24,900 nt of DNA from Pseudomonadota bacterium (GCA_023449275.1 JAEXJM010000045.1:1-24900); one strand, 5' to 3'; shown: positions 15,316-24,061, counted from the first letter of the stretch. Numbers and translations are program-made. Notes: generated from the letters alone by a model not told the origin.

Positions 15316-15340
15316 GGCATAATGATTCATCCATTATGCC
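15316..15340. promoter_or_regulatory. Perfect 9-base stem-loop upstream of tkt
   Basis: GGCATAATG (15316-15324) and CATTATGCC (15332-15340) pair around a 7-base loop. A T-rich tract (TTTAATCTTTTATTTATTT) follows on the plus strand, just before tkt. It could be a leader terminator/attenuator of tkt or a dyad operator in the rsmE-tkt divergent region. Confidence 0.55.
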
Positions 15341-15366
15341 TTTAATCTTTTATTTATTTGGCAGCC

Positions 15367-17364
15367 ATGAACAATACATTACCTGTTACCAAAATGGCCA
15401 GTGCTATCCGTGCGCTGGCGATGGATGCAGTTCAGAAAGCGAATTCAGGACACCCCGGAATGCCGATGGGTATGGCGGATATTGCCGTTGCGTTGTGGTC
15501 TGGACATTACCGTCACAATCCGGCAAATCCGAACTGGTTCAATCGTGACCGTTTCATTTTGTCCAACGGTCATGGTTCGATGCTGCAGTACGCTTTGCTG
15601 CACCTGACAGGTTACGACCTGACGATGGAAGACATCAGGAACTTCCGTCAGTTCGGTTCGAAAACACCGGGTCATCCGGAAGTTCATGTCACACCGGGTA
15701 TCGATACGACCACCGGTCCGCTGGGGCAGGGTATTTCCAATGCTGTCGGTATGGCGCTGGCTGAAAAACTGCTGGCGGAAGAATTCAACAAGCCCGGTTT
15801 CGATATCGTCGATCACTACACCTACGTTTTCCTCGGTGATGGCTGCCTGATGGAAGGTGTCTCGCATGAATCCTGTTCGCTGGCGGGTACATGGAAGCTG
15901 AACAAGCTTATTGCCTTGTACGACGACAACAGCATCTCCATCGACGGAAACGTCAAGGGCTGGTTCACCGACAATACGCCTGAACGTTTCGAGGCGTATG
16001 GCTGGAACGTCATCCGTGACGTGGATGGCCACGATGTGAAAGCGGTCGATGCCGCTATTGTCGCCGCACAAAAATCCGACAAGCCTACTCTGATATGTTG
16101 CAAGACAGTGATCGGAAAGGGTTCCCCGAACAAGGCAGGCCTGAACAAGGCTCATGGCGCGCCTCTGGGAGACGATGAAATCGCGGCCACCCGCAAGGCG
16201 ATCGGCTGGGAATATCCTCCTTTCGAGATTCCCGAAGATGTCTATGCCGCATGGGATGCACGCCAATCCGGGCATGCGCTGGAATCGGCATGGAATGCCC
16301 TGTTTGAAAAATACAGCGAAAAATATCCGACAGAAGCCAATGAGCTGATCCGCCGGATTACCGGTCAGTTGCCAGCCGATTTCGACGAGGTTCTTCGCAA
16401 TTATGTTGCGGATTGTGTTTCCAAAAAAGAAAAACTGGCAACGCGTGCGGCAAGCCAGCATGCCATTGATGCACTGGCTCCTGCATTGCCGGAGTTCCTT
16501 GGCGGTTCAGCCGATCTGACCGGTTCGAACCTGACGAACTGGAAAGGCTGTGTTCCGATTCGAGAAGGGAAAGAAGGCAATTACATCAACTACGGCGTTC
16601 GCGAATTTGGTATGTCAGCCATCATGAACGGTATTGTCTTGCATGGCGGCTTCATCCCGTTCGGCGGCACGTTTTTGACTTTTTCCGATTACTGTCGCAA
16701 TGCGATCAGGATGTCTTCCCTGATGCAGATCGGTACCATTTACGTTTTCACGCATGATTCCATCGGTGTCGGCGAAGACGGCCCGACCCACCAGCCGATC
16801 GAACAGGTCGCCAGTTTGAGATTGATTCCGGGGCTGGAAAACTGGCGTCCATGTGATACGGTTGAAACGGCGATTGCCTGGGGCAATGCGGTGAAAAAAC
16901 GCAAAACGCCAAGTGTTTTAATTCTGTCGCGTCAGGGCTTGCCTTATTTTGAAAGAACACCGGAACAGATCGGCGACATCAGCAAGGGAGGTTATGTCCT
17001 GAAAGACGTACCGGATGCGAAAGTAATACTGATTGCGACAGGTTCGGAAGTCGAACTGGCGATGAGATCGGCCGATGAACTGGCAAGAAAAAACGTTCCT
17101 GCCAGAGTTGTTTCCATGCCATGTACTGATATATTCGACAAGCAGGATGCTCTTTACAGAAACAGTGTTTTGCCGGGAGAATTGCCGAAGGTGGCAATCG
17201 AGGCGGGCGCTTCGGATTTCTGGCGCAAGTATGTCGGTCTGGATGGAGATGTTGTCGGCATGACGGCTTTCGGTGAGTCCGCTCCGGCAGGCGAACTTTT
17301 CAGGCATTTCGGCTTTACAGTGGAAAACGTTGTCTCGAAAGTCGAATCCGTTTTGAGCAAATAA
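15367..17364 (+). CDS. tkt: Transketolase
   Basis: Transketolase moves two-carbon ketol units between sugar phosphates in the pentose phosphate pathway, using thiamine diphosphate. The 665-residue product has the N-terminal AIRALAMDAVQKANSGHPGMPMGMADIA signature with His29, the cofactor motif GDGCLMEG beginning at 157 and ending near DDNSISIDG (186-194). Later it has FVFTHDSIGVGEDGPTHQP-type residues (YVFTHDSIGVGEDGPTHQPIEQ) and a C-terminal transketolase domain with VEAGASDFW-like IEAGASDFWRKYVG. Length is standard. The ATG at 15367 was chosen over a TTG at 15358, although the ribosome binding site is weak. It is followed 75 bases later by gap, an arrangement common in Burkholderiales. Confidence 0.98.
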   Translation: MNNTLPVTKMASAIRALAMDAVQKANSGHPGMPMGMADIAVALWSGHYRHNPANPNWFNRDRFILSNGHGSMLQYALLHLTGYDLTMEDIRNFRQFGSKTPGHPEVHVTPGIDTTTGPLGQGISNAVGMALAEKLLAEEFNKPGFDIVDHYTYVFLGDGCLMEGVSHESCSLAGTWKLNKLIALYDDNSISIDGNVKGWFTDNTPERFEAYGWNVIRDVDGHDVKAVDAAIVAAQKSDKPTLICCKTVIGKGSPNKAGLNKAHGAPLGDDEIAATRKAIGWEYPPFEIPEDVYAAWDARQSGHALESAWNALFEKYSEKYPTEANELIRRITGQLPADFDEVLRNYVADCVSKKEKLATRAASQHAIDALAPALPEFLGGSADLTGSNLTNWKGCVPIREGKEGNYINYGVREFGMSAIMNGIVLHGGFIPFGGTFLTFSDYCRNAIRMSSLMQIGTIYVFTHDSIGVGEDGPTHQPIEQVASLRLIPGLENWRPCDTVETAIAWGNAVKKRKTPSVLILSRQGLPYFERTPEQIGDISKGGYVLKDVPDAKVILIATGSEVELAMRSADELARKNVPARVVSMPCTDIFDKQDALYRNSVLPGELPKVAIEAGASDFWRKYVGLDGDVVGMTAFGESAPAGELFRHFGFTVENVVSKVESVLSK

Positions 17365-17377
17365 GACAAGTTTTACG

Positions 17378-17402
17378 GCATGCGGGTGGTAAACTCGCAT
17401 GC
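17378..17402. other. Stem-loop between tkt and gap
   Basis: GCATGCG (17378-17384) pairs with CGCATGC (17396-17402); two further pairs (one G-U) extend the stem to nine. No T-run follows, so it is not a classical terminator. It could modulate readthrough or protect the tkt 3' end. Confidence 0.5.
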
Positions 17403-17439
17403 AGATTAATCGGTTTAATACTATTTCAGGAGCTAATCT

Positions 17440-18453
17440 ATGACTATCCGTGTGGCAATCAATGGTTATGGCCGTATCGGCAGAAACGTTCTTCGCGCTC
17501 ATTATGAATACGGCAAACACCACGATATTGAAATTGTTGCCATCAACAATCCGGGCAATATCGACACTATCGCTCTCCTGACCAAATATGATACCGCTCA
17601 TGGCAAGTTTCCTGCCGAAGTATCTGTTGACGGCGACTACCTGATCGTCAATGGTGACAGGATTCGTGTGACCGGTGACCGAAATCCTGAAAATCTGCCA
17701 TGGAAAGAACTGGACATCGATATCGTCATGGAATGTACCGGCTTTTTCACGAGTAAGGAAGCCGCTTCCGCACATATCCGCGCAGGCGCCAAAAAGGTCA
17801 TCATTTCCGCTCCGGGTGGAAAGGATGTCGATGCGACGGTCGTTTTCGGTGTTAACCAGAACGTACTGAAAGCCAGCGATACGGTCATTTCGAATGCATC
17901 GTGTACGACGAACTGTCTGGCTCCTCTTGCGATGGCGCTGAATGAAGGTCTTGGCATTGTCGACGGTCTGATGACGACCATTCACTCCTATACCAACGAC
18001 CAGGTACTGACCGACGTTTATCACAATGATCCGAGACGTGCCCGCGCCGCTGCACTGAATATCATTCCGACGAAAACAGGTGCTGCCGCTGCCGTTGGCC
18101 TGGTTCTGCCTGAACTGAATGGCAAACTGGACGGTTTTGCCGTTCGTGTCCCGACGATCAACGTTTCTGTTGTCGACCTGACCTTCAACGCTTCCCGCAG
18201 TACCAGCGTGGAGGAAGTGAACAAGATCATGAAGACCGCTTCCGAAGGCAAGCTCAAGGGTATTCTTGAATACAATGTCGAGCCGCTTGTTTCGACGGAC
18301 TTCAACCATAATCCGGCTTCCAGTATCTTCGATTCGACCCAGACCCGTGTCATTGGTGGCTCACTGGTCAAGGTAATGTCCTGGTACGACAATGAATGGG
18401 GCTTCTCCTGCCGTATGCTGGATACGGCGCAGGCGCTCTGGAACGCAAAATAA
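17440..18453 (+). CDS. gap: Type I glyceraldehyde-3-phosphate dehydrogenase
   Basis: The enzyme oxidises glyceraldehyde-3-phosphate to 1,3-bisphosphoglycerate in glycolysis, and works in reverse in gluconeogenesis. The 337-residue product has the dinucleotide-binding NGYGRIGR (8-15), the active-site SNASCTTNCLAP with Cys155, and His182 in TTIHSYTNDQ. RRARAAALNIIPTKTGAA and WYDNEWGFSCRM near the C-terminus complete the family picture. A good ribosome binding site (CAGGAG) precedes the ATG. At the position of the NAD-selective aspartate (Asp32 in Bacillus GAPDH), the sequence reads VAINNPG, with Asn37 instead of Asp. That may loosen the preference for NAD over NADP. A terminator follows. Confidence 0.97.
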   Translation: MTIRVAINGYGRIGRNVLRAHYEYGKHHDIEIVAINNPGNIDTIALLTKYDTAHGKFPAEVSVDGDYLIVNGDRIRVTGDRNPENLPWKELDIDIVMECTGFFTSKEAASAHIRAGAKKVIISAPGGKDVDATVVFGVNQNVLKASDTVISNASCTTNCLAPLAMALNEGLGIVDGLMTTIHSYTNDQVLTDVYHNDPRRARAAALNIIPTKTGAAAAVGLVLPELNGKLDGFAVRVPTINVSVVDLTFNASRSTSVEEVNKIMKTASEGKLKGILEYNVEPLVSTDFNHNPASSIFDSTQTRVIGGSLVKVMSWYDNEWGFSCRMLDTAQALWNAK

Positions 18454-18477
18454 GGATTCGGACAGCACGGTGCTGAC

Positions 18478-18512
18478 CAAAAGCGCATCTTTCAGAGGTG
18501 CGCTTTTTTATT
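18478..18512 (+). terminator. Intrinsic terminator after gap
   Basis: AAAAGCGCA and TGCGCTTTT pair around an 11-base loop, and the right arm runs into a T-run ending near 18510. It lies 25 bases after the gap stop. Confidence 0.85.
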
Positions 18513-18572
18513 TCGAATGCCATGCAATAGCCGGATTTCCGGTATTGTGCTGGCAAGTCAATTCAAACAATA

Positions 18573-18580
18573 CGGAGGTG
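18573..18580 (+). promoter_or_regulatory. Ribosome binding site that fixes the nitroreductase start
   Basis: CGGAGGTG lies two bases before the ATG at 18583, with the GGAGG core 4-8 bases upstream of it. This favours that ATG over the one at 18517. Confidence 0.8.
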
Positions 18581-18582
18581 CT

Positions 18583-19242
18583 ATGGTTTCCCGTGAAGAT
18601 ATTCTGGAAGCATTCAAGTTTCGTCATGCGACCAAGAAGTTCGATGAGACGAAAAAGATCGATGAAAAGGATTTCAATGTCATTCTTGAATCCGGCAGGT
18701 TGTCTCCCAGTTCATTCGGTTTCGAACCCTGGCGTTTTGTTGTGATCCAGAACAAGGTATTAAGAGAAGAACTGAAACCGGTGACGTGGGGAGCACAGGG
18801 ACAATTACCGACGGCAAGCCATTATGTTGCCATCCTGTGCCGCAAGGACGGCATGCGTCACGATTCCCCTTTTATCACACATATGATGAAGGATATCCAG
18901 CATCTCTCTGCTGAGACGGCGGAAATGAAACGGGAACGTTTTCGCCAGTTTCAGGAAGAAAACGGTATCAGCGCCACACCAAGGGCACTGTTCGATTGGG
19001 CCGTGAAGCAGGCTTATATCGCACTTGGCAATATGATGACAACAGCGGCGCTTCTGAAAATCGATTCCTGTGCCATTGAAGGCGGCAATATGGCCGAGAT
19101 TGAAAAAGTGCTGGATAAAAACGGCCTGACGGATAACGGCCAGTTCGGATTGGGTGTGATGGTGGCTTTCGGTTATCGTTTGAAAGATCCGGCTGAAAAA
19201 ACCCGTCAGGCTCCGGAGGATGTCATTGTCTGGGTCAAGTAG
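18583..19242 (+). CDS. NAD(P)H-dependent nitroreductase family oxidoreductase
   Basis: A flavin (FMN) enzyme of the NfsB/nitroreductase family, reducing nitro compounds, quinones or similar acceptors with NAD(P)H; the natural substrate cannot be told. The 219-residue product shows the family opening FKFRHATKKFDETKKIDEKDFNVILESGRLSPSSFGFEPWRFVVI (about 10-55), whose RHATK and SPSS..EPW parts bind FMN. The C-terminal half has ALGNMMTTAAL and a late GVMVAFGYR. The start at 18583 is supported by a strong GGAGG (18574-18578); an upstream ATG at 18517 lies next to the gap terminator and is unlikely. It is monocistronic, between two terminators. Confidence 0.93.
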   Translation: MVSREDILEAFKFRHATKKFDETKKIDEKDFNVILESGRLSPSSFGFEPWRFVVIQNKVLREELKPVTWGAQGQLPTASHYVAILCRKDGMRHDSPFITHMMKDIQHLSAETAEMKRERFRQFQEENGISATPRALFDWAVKQAYIALGNMMTTAALLKIDSCAIEGGNMAEIEKVLDKNGLTDNGQFGLGVMVAFGYRLKDPAEKTRQAPEDVIVWVK

Positions 19243-19281
19243 AAAAAAGCGGCGCTTTCCACGGGAGGGCGCCGCTTTTTT
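19243..19281. terminator. Bidirectional terminator between nitroreductase gene and hslU
   Basis: AAAAAAGCGGCGC (19243-19255) and GCGCCGCTTTTTT (19269-19281) pair perfectly around a 13-base loop, giving a T-run on both strands. It separates two convergent genes. Confidence 0.95.
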
Positions 19282-19291
19282 GCTGGCCTGA

Positions 19292-20623
19292 TTAAAGGAC
19301 GTAGCGGGAAAGGTCTTCGTCTGCAGACAGGGCTTCCAGTCTCTCGTTGACGTAAGCCTTGCTTATTGTAAACGTACCGTTGTAATCGACAGCGGTGAAA
19401 GAAATTTCTTCCAGCAGTCTTTCCATGACCGTATAGAGCCGGCGAGCGCCGATGTTTTCTGTACGCTCATTGACGGTGTGCGAAATTTCCGCCAGACGCC
19501 GGATGGCTTCACTGTCGAATTCCAGCTGCATGCTTTCGGTTGCCAGTAATGCCTTGTATTGCGAGATCAGGCTGGCTTCGGTACTGGTCAGAATCTGCTC
19601 GAAATCCTCGATGGACAGGGATTCCAGTTCTACCCGGATGGGCAGGCGGCCCTGCAGTTCCGGAATCAGGTCGGACGGTTTGGACAACTGGAATGCGCCG
19701 GAGGCAATAAACAGGATATGATCGGTTTTGATCATGCCGTATTTTGTATTGACGGTCGTGCCTTCAATCAAAGGCAGCAGGTCGCGCTGGACACCAGCGC
19801 GGGATACGTCTGCTCCGCCGATTTCCGAGCGGGATGCGATCTTGTCGATTTCATCCAGGAAGACGATACCGTTTTGCTCGGCATTTGTGATGGCTTTCTG
19901 ACGCAATTCGTCTTCGTTGACCAGTTTGGCGGCTTCTTCTTCGATCAGCAATTTGACTGCATCGCGTACTTTGACTTTTTTGCTCTTCTTTCTGCCGCTG
20001 CCGAGACCTGAGAACATGGATTTGATCTGTTCCGTCATTTCTTCCATACCGGGAGGGGCCATGATTTCCATATGCGGGCCGGATTCATCCACCTCGATTT
20101 CGATTTCCTTGTCGTCAAGGCTGCCTTCACGCAGTTTTTTCCGGAATACCTGCCGGGTATTTTCGCCGGAAGAGGTTTGAGGTTCATTTGTACTGAAGCC
20201 GAAGTCTCTTGGTGGTGGGATCAGGATGTTCAGAACGCGGTCTTCCGCTGCATCGATAGCCTTGGTACGGACTTTTTTCATTTCCGCCTCACGGGTTTGT
20301 TTGATGCTGATATCGACGAGGTCACGAATGATGGTATCGACGTCTCTTCCAACGTAACCGACTTCAGTGAATTTTGTCGCTTCGATCTTGATGAACGGAG
20401 CCTCTGCCAGACGGGCAAGCCGCCTGGCGATTTCGGTTTTGCCGACACCGGTCGGGCCGATCATCAGGATATTCTTGGGTGTGATTTCGTGACGGAGAGG
20501 TTCGGCGACCTGCTGACGGCGCCAGCGGTTACGCAAGGCGATGGCAACGGCGCGTTTTGCCTTGGACTGGCCGACGACGTGCTTGTCGAGTTCAGTGACA
20601 ATCTGTTCCGGAGTTAAATTCAT
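19292..20623 (-). CDS. hslU: ATP-dependent protease ATPase subunit HslU (ClpY)
   Basis: HslU is the AAA+ hexamer that unfolds substrates and feeds them to the HslV peptidase. The 443-residue product has exactly the usual length. It shows Walker A GPTGVGKT (56-63), the pore loop GYVGRD (89-94), an inserted I domain (about 105-245), Walker B FLDEID (255-260), and a C-terminal EDLSRYVL that docks into HslV. The start has a spacing of 40 bases from the hslV stop, so both are cotranscribed. Expected regulation is heat shock through the promoter upstream of hslV. It ends just before the bidirectional terminator. Confidence 0.98.
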   Translation of the reverse strand: MNLTPEQIVTELDKHVVGQSKAKRAVAIALRNRWRRQQVAEPLRHEITPKNILMIGPTGVGKTEIARRLARLAEAPFIKIEATKFTEVGYVGRDVDTIIRDLVDISIKQTREAEMKKVRTKAIDAAEDRVLNILIPPPRDFGFSTNEPQTSSGENTRQVFRKKLREGSLDDKEIEIEVDESGPHMEIMAPPGMEEMTEQIKSMFSGLGSGRKKSKKVKVRDAVKLLIEEEAAKLVNEDELRQKAITNAEQNGIVFLDEIDKIASRSEIGGADVSRAGVQRDLLPLIEGTTVNTKYGMIKTDHILFIASGAFQLSKPSDLIPELQGRLPIRVELESLSIEDFEQILTSTEASLISQYKALLATESMQLEFDSEAIRRLAEISHTVNERTENIGARRLYTVMERLLEEISFTAVDYNGTFTISKAYVNERLEALSADEDLSRYVL

Positions 20624-20663
20624 GATTTATATTCTGCAAAAGAGAAATTCTGAAAGTAAGTGC

Positions 20664-21200
20664 TTAATCCAGTGTTTCGATAATGTGGGACTTGTTGGTG
20701 TAAATGCACAGGTCACCTGCAATCTCGAGCGCTTTTCCGACGATATCGGCGGGTGGCAAGTCCGTGTTGCGTACAAGGGCCAGTGCCGCCGATTGGGCGT
20801 ACGCTCCTCCGGAACCGATGGCACCGACGCCTTCTTCGGGTTCCAGAACATCGCCATTACCGGTAATGACAAGAGTGGATTCCCTGTCGGCAACCAGCAA
20901 CATGGCTTCCAGACGACGCAACATGCGGTCCGTTCTCCAGTCTTTTGCCAGTTCGACCGATGAACGAAGCAGATTGCCCTGATGTTTTTCGAGTTTGGCT
21001 TCAAACCGTTCGATCAGGGTGAATGCATCGGCGGTGCCTCCGGCAAATCCTGCCAGTACACGGCCGTTATAGAGTTTACGGACTTTTCTTGCGGTTCCCT
21101 TGATAACGATATTGCCAAGTGTGACCTGACCATCCCCGCCCAGAGCGACGGTACTGCCGCGTCGGACTGATACGATGGTTGTCCCGTGAAATTGTTCCAT
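20664..21200 (-). CDS. hslV: ATP-dependent protease peptidase subunit HslV (ClpQ)
   Basis: HslV is the proteasome-like threonine peptidase of the HslUV complex. The 178-residue product reads MEQFHG then TTIVSVRRG, so maturation would remove six residues and expose the catalytic threonine. This short propeptide form is typical of Betaproteobacteria. GGDGQVTLGN, GFAGGTADAFTLIERFE and AIGSGGAYAQSAALAL are conserved family motifs. The frame is open upstream to 21305, but the ATG at 21200 is chosen since family members start here and an AGGAATT ribosome binding site precedes it. It is the first gene of hslV-hslU and divergent from rep. Confidence 0.97.
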   Translation of the reverse strand: MEQFHGTTIVSVRRGSTVALGGDGQVTLGNIVIKGTARKVRKLYNGRVLAGFAGGTADAFTLIERFEAKLEKHQGNLLRSSVELAKDWRTDRMLRRLEAMLLVADRESTLVITGNGDVLEPEEGVGAIGSGGAYAQSAALALVRNTDLPPADIVGKALEIAGDLCIYTNKSHIIETLD

Positions 21201-21260
21201 TTGAATTCCTGTGATGATGGATCGGACTGCTGAATAATGTCGTTTTCTTTTATTTTCCAG

Positions 21261-21289
21261 AATATATGGTCTGATTTTCAAATTGCAAG
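21261..21289 (-). promoter_or_regulatory. Candidate promoter of hslVU (sigma70 and sigma32-like)
   Basis: On the minus strand TTGCAA (21288-21283), a 16-base spacer and TATATT (21266-21261) form a sigma70-like promoter. The same stretch reads CTTGCAA (21289-21283), 11 bases, GACCATAT (21271-21264), which resembles the heat-shock sigma32 consensus CTTGAAA / CCCCATNT at the short end of its spacing. Heat-shock control of hslVU is well known in other proteobacteria. Confidence 0.5.
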
Positions 21290-21356
21290 GTTTGTCAAAT
21301 CGCACAAGTTTGTAGTTTAACCCGAACTTGCTGGAGATGGCTTTCTCGTCCGCTGC

Positions 21357-21362
21357 TATAAT
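21357..21362 (+). promoter_or_regulatory. -10 hexamer upstream of rep
   Basis: A perfect TATAAT lies 41 bases before the rep ATG. No good -35 hexamer was found at standard spacing. Confidence 0.45.
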
Positions 21363-21402
21363 GGCACCCCTTTATTGTTTATGAAATTCTTGGGATGAAT
21401 CA

Positions 21403-23460
21403 ATGAATGTGCCAGCCAAACTGAATGCACAGCAACACGAGGCAGTGACTTACATGGATGGCCCATGCCTTGTTCTGGCTGGAGCCGGTTCAGGGAAAAC
21501 GCGCGTCATTACCCAGAAAATCGCACACCTGATCGACAGTGGAGTATATGAGGCGAAAAACATCGCTGCCCTGACCTTCACCAACAAGGCGGCTGCCGAG
21601 ATGCAGGAGCGTATCTCAAAGTTGTTGTCCGAGCCGAAGCAGGCTTCACAATTGGCGATTTCGACCTTCCACTCTCTTGGCGTCAAGATATTGAGACAGG
21701 AAGCGGCAGAACTGAATCTGAAAGATCGCTTTTCGATTCTGGACAGCGACGATTGTTTTTCGCTGGTTCAGGATCTGGCCGTAACGACCGACAAGCAGGC
21801 CATCAGACGGATCCAGAGTGTGATCTCGCTTTGGAAAAACGGCCTTGTCAGCCCGGATATCGCTTTAAGAAATGCGATTGATGACGAAGAAGCGCAGGTT
21901 GCCCGGATTTACCGGAATTATATGGCGACGCTTTCCGCTTATCAGGCCGTCGATTTTGACGATCTGATCCGCTTGCCGGTCGAGTTGTTCAGGACGAATG
22001 ACAAGGTGCGTGAGAAGTGGCAAAGAAGGTTGCGTTATCTGTTAGTCGATGAATATCAGGATACGAATACCTGCCAGTATGAATTGGTCAAGATGCTGGT
22101 GACAGGCCTTGGCAAGAAACCCATGTTCACCGCCGTGGGTGACGATGATCAGGCGATTTACGCATGGCGAGGAGCCACGATTGAAAATCTGAAGACTTTG
22201 CAGGATGATTTCAGTGATCTGAAAATCATCCGGCTGGAACAGAATTACCGATCCTCGACGCGTATTCTGCAGGCAGCCAATGCCGTTATCAAAAACAATC
22301 CGAAACTGTTCGAGAAAACCTTGTGGTCCGAGCATGGCCTGGGTGAACCCGTTGAAGTCACGGGAGTCGCCGATGATGAACAGGAAGCGGAACAGGTCGT
22401 CATGCGGCTTTCGGCCCACAAGTTTGAGCGTCGCACCAGATTTTCCGATTATGCCATTCTTTACCGTGGCAATTATCAGGCCCGTATTTTCGAAACAGCG
22501 TTAAGAAGGGAAAATATTCCCTATACCGTTTCAGGGGGACAAAGTTTTTTCGCACGTGCGGAAATCAGGGATATCATCAGCTATCTCCGGTTGATCGCCA
22601 ATCTGGATGACGATCCGGCTTTTATCCGTGCCGTGACTACACCTCGTCGCGGTGTGGGCCAATCGACTCTGGAAACGCTGGGCGCGTTTGCCGGACAATG
22701 GCAATGTTCACTGTTCGAAGCGGTTTTCAAGGGTGGGATTGAAGCCAAGCTGGCTCCACGACAGTTGACGCCTTTGCGGGAATTTTGCGACTTCATCAAC
22801 CGGATCGAAGAGCGGGCCAGCCGACAGGGTGTGTCCGGAAAAGGCGAGAATGCCGCTGAACTTCTGGACGAGCTGATGCATGAAATCGCCTATGAAGTTT
22901 ATCTCTACGATAATTTCGACGAGAGAACGGCCAAGACAAAGTGGCAAAACGTGCTTGAATTCACCAACTGGCTCAAAGACAAAAGCAAGGGCGGCAAGCA
23001 TGAGGACGGCCCAGAGAAAAACCTGCTCGAGCTGACCCAGATGGTGGCCTTGATGACCATGCTGGAAGGCCGGGATCAGGAACCGGATGCGGTTCATCTG
23101 TCCACCTTGCATGCCGCAAAGGGGCTGGAGTTTCCACATGTCTTTCTGGTCGGTGTGGAAGAAGGGATTTTGCCTCATTTGGGGGATCCCGATACTCCCG
23201 ACGAGCAGCTGTCGGTACGGGTTCAGGAAGAACGTCGTCTGATGTATGTCGGCATTACCCGTGCGCAACGGTCGCTTCACATTTCGTGGTGTGGCAAACG
23301 CAAGCGCGGACGTGAAATCGTGCAATGTGAGCCATCACGGTTTATTGAGGAAATGAAGCTGGATGAAGGTGATGCACCGCCAAAAGAATCGGAAGTGATC
23401 ACGCCGAAAGCGCGACTGGCCAATCTGAAAGCCCTGTTACAAAAACCAAAAGCGGCATAA
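21403..23460 (+). CDS. rep: ATP-dependent DNA helicase Rep
   Basis: An SF1A 3'-5' helicase that removes proteins ahead of the replication fork and aids restart. The 685-residue product has Walker A AGAGSGKT (26-33), motif Ia FTNKAAAEM, motif II VDEYQD (215-220), and motif III DDDQAIYAWRGA, whose AIYAWRG form favours Rep over UvrD. Then come QNYRSS, the late STLHAAKGLEF and ITRAQRSLHIS. Length fits Rep (E. coli 673) better than UvrD (720). The start ATG follows a GGGATGA ribosome site. It appears to lead a cluster with slyX, a DUF2288 gene and pth on the same strand. Confidence 0.95.
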   Translation: MNVPAKLNAQQHEAVTYMDGPCLVLAGAGSGKTRVITQKIAHLIDSGVYEAKNIAALTFTNKAAAEMQERISKLLSEPKQASQLAISTFHSLGVKILRQEAAELNLKDRFSILDSDDCFSLVQDLAVTTDKQAIRRIQSVISLWKNGLVSPDIALRNAIDDEEAQVARIYRNYMATLSAYQAVDFDDLIRLPVELFRTNDKVREKWQRRLRYLLVDEYQDTNTCQYELVKMLVTGLGKKPMFTAVGDDDQAIYAWRGATIENLKTLQDDFSDLKIIRLEQNYRSSTRILQAANAVIKNNPKLFEKTLWSEHGLGEPVEVTGVADDEQEAEQVVMRLSAHKFERRTRFSDYAILYRGNYQARIFETALRRENIPYTVSGGQSFFARAEIRDIISYLRLIANLDDDPAFIRAVTTPRRGVGQSTLETLGAFAGQWQCSLFEAVFKGGIEAKLAPRQLTPLREFCDFINRIEERASRQGVSGKGENAAELLDELMHEIAYEVYLYDNFDERTAKTKWQNVLEFTNWLKDKSKGGKHEDGPEKNLLELTQMVALMTMLEGRDQEPDAVHLSTLHAAKGLEFPHVFLVGVEEGILPHLGDPDTPDEQLSVRVQEERRLMYVGITRAQRSLHISWCGKRKRGREIVQCEPSRFIEEMKLDEGDAPPKESEVITPKARLANLKALLQKPKAA

Positions 23461-23495
23461 ACTGGGATATTGTCCGATTTTTATTCCAGAATATA

Positions 23496-23702
23496 ATGGA
23501 AACTGCAAAAATGGAAGAACGTTTTGTCGATCTCGAGCTCAGGATCAGCCACCAGGAAGATATGATCGATGAATTGAACAAACTGGTTTATAAGAAACAG
23601 GTCAAGATTGATAAAATGGAGGCCGTTCTGAAAGACATGGCGAAAAGAATCATTGAACTTGAAAACGACAGAACGATCAATGAAAGACCACCTCATTATT
23701 AA
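23496..23702 (+). CDS. slyX: SlyX family protein
   Basis: A small cytoplasmic coiled-coil protein of unknown biochemical role, named from its position next to slyD in enterobacteria. The 68-residue product shows the family pattern ERFVDLELRISHQEDMIDELNKLVYKK with heptad-like spacing of hydrophobic residues, and the usual C-terminal PPHY. Length is normal (about 70). It starts 35 bases after rep and is followed 16 bases later by the DUF2288 gene, so cotranscription is likely. Confidence 0.9.
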   Translation: METAKMEERFVDLELRISHQEDMIDELNKLVYKKQVKIDKMEAVLKDMAKRIIELENDRTINERPPHY

Positions 23703-23718
23703 TCGCTTGTGAAACAGT

Positions 23719-24030
23719 ATGCCAACCAATCCTGAACAAGATGAAGTGCTGTATGCCAAAATCAATATGGAAACAGCCCAGATCCCGTGGAAAGAACTGG
23801 AACGTTACTTTGCTGCGGGCAGAATCATTTCTGTGGACGATTCCGTCGATATGATCCAGGTGGCGACACGGATGGCCGCTGATGATGTCAAGGCCATTTC
23901 GGACATGCTGGAGAAAAAACAGATTGAACGTGTGACGGATTCGCAGGCACAGGTCTGGTCGGATTCCGGTGCCACATTATGGGCTGTTGTCGTCAGGCCG
24001 TGGATTCTTGTCCAGCAGCGCGCAAACTGA
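23719..24030 (+). CDS. DUF2288 family protein
   Basis: A 103-residue protein of the uncharacterised DUF2288 family of proteobacteria. Recognisable parts are LYAKINMETAQIPWKELERYFAAGRIISVDDSVDMIQVA, then AADDVKAISDMLEKKQIERVT, and the ending LWAVVVRPWILVQ. No signal peptide or membrane segment is visible, so it is likely cytoplasmic. Function is unknown and nothing in its neighbours fixes it. It lies between slyX and pth with short gaps. Confidence 0.88.
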   Translation: MPTNPEQDEVLYAKINMETAQIPWKELERYFAAGRIISVDDSVDMIQVATRMAADDVKAISDMLEKKQIERVTDSQAQVWSDSGATLWAVVVRPWILVQQRAN

Positions 24031-24061
24031 TTGTCACTTTTTTCAAATATCCTTTCCAATT

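Noticed and set aside
15445..16461. A 338-codon minus-strand frame opposite tkt
   Set aside because: Antisense shadow of transketolase with no recognisable domain.
16918..18309. A 463-codon minus-strand frame opposite the end of tkt and most of gap
   Set aside because: It lies antisense to two clearly recognised genes, matches no family I know, and is explained by codon bias of the real genes.
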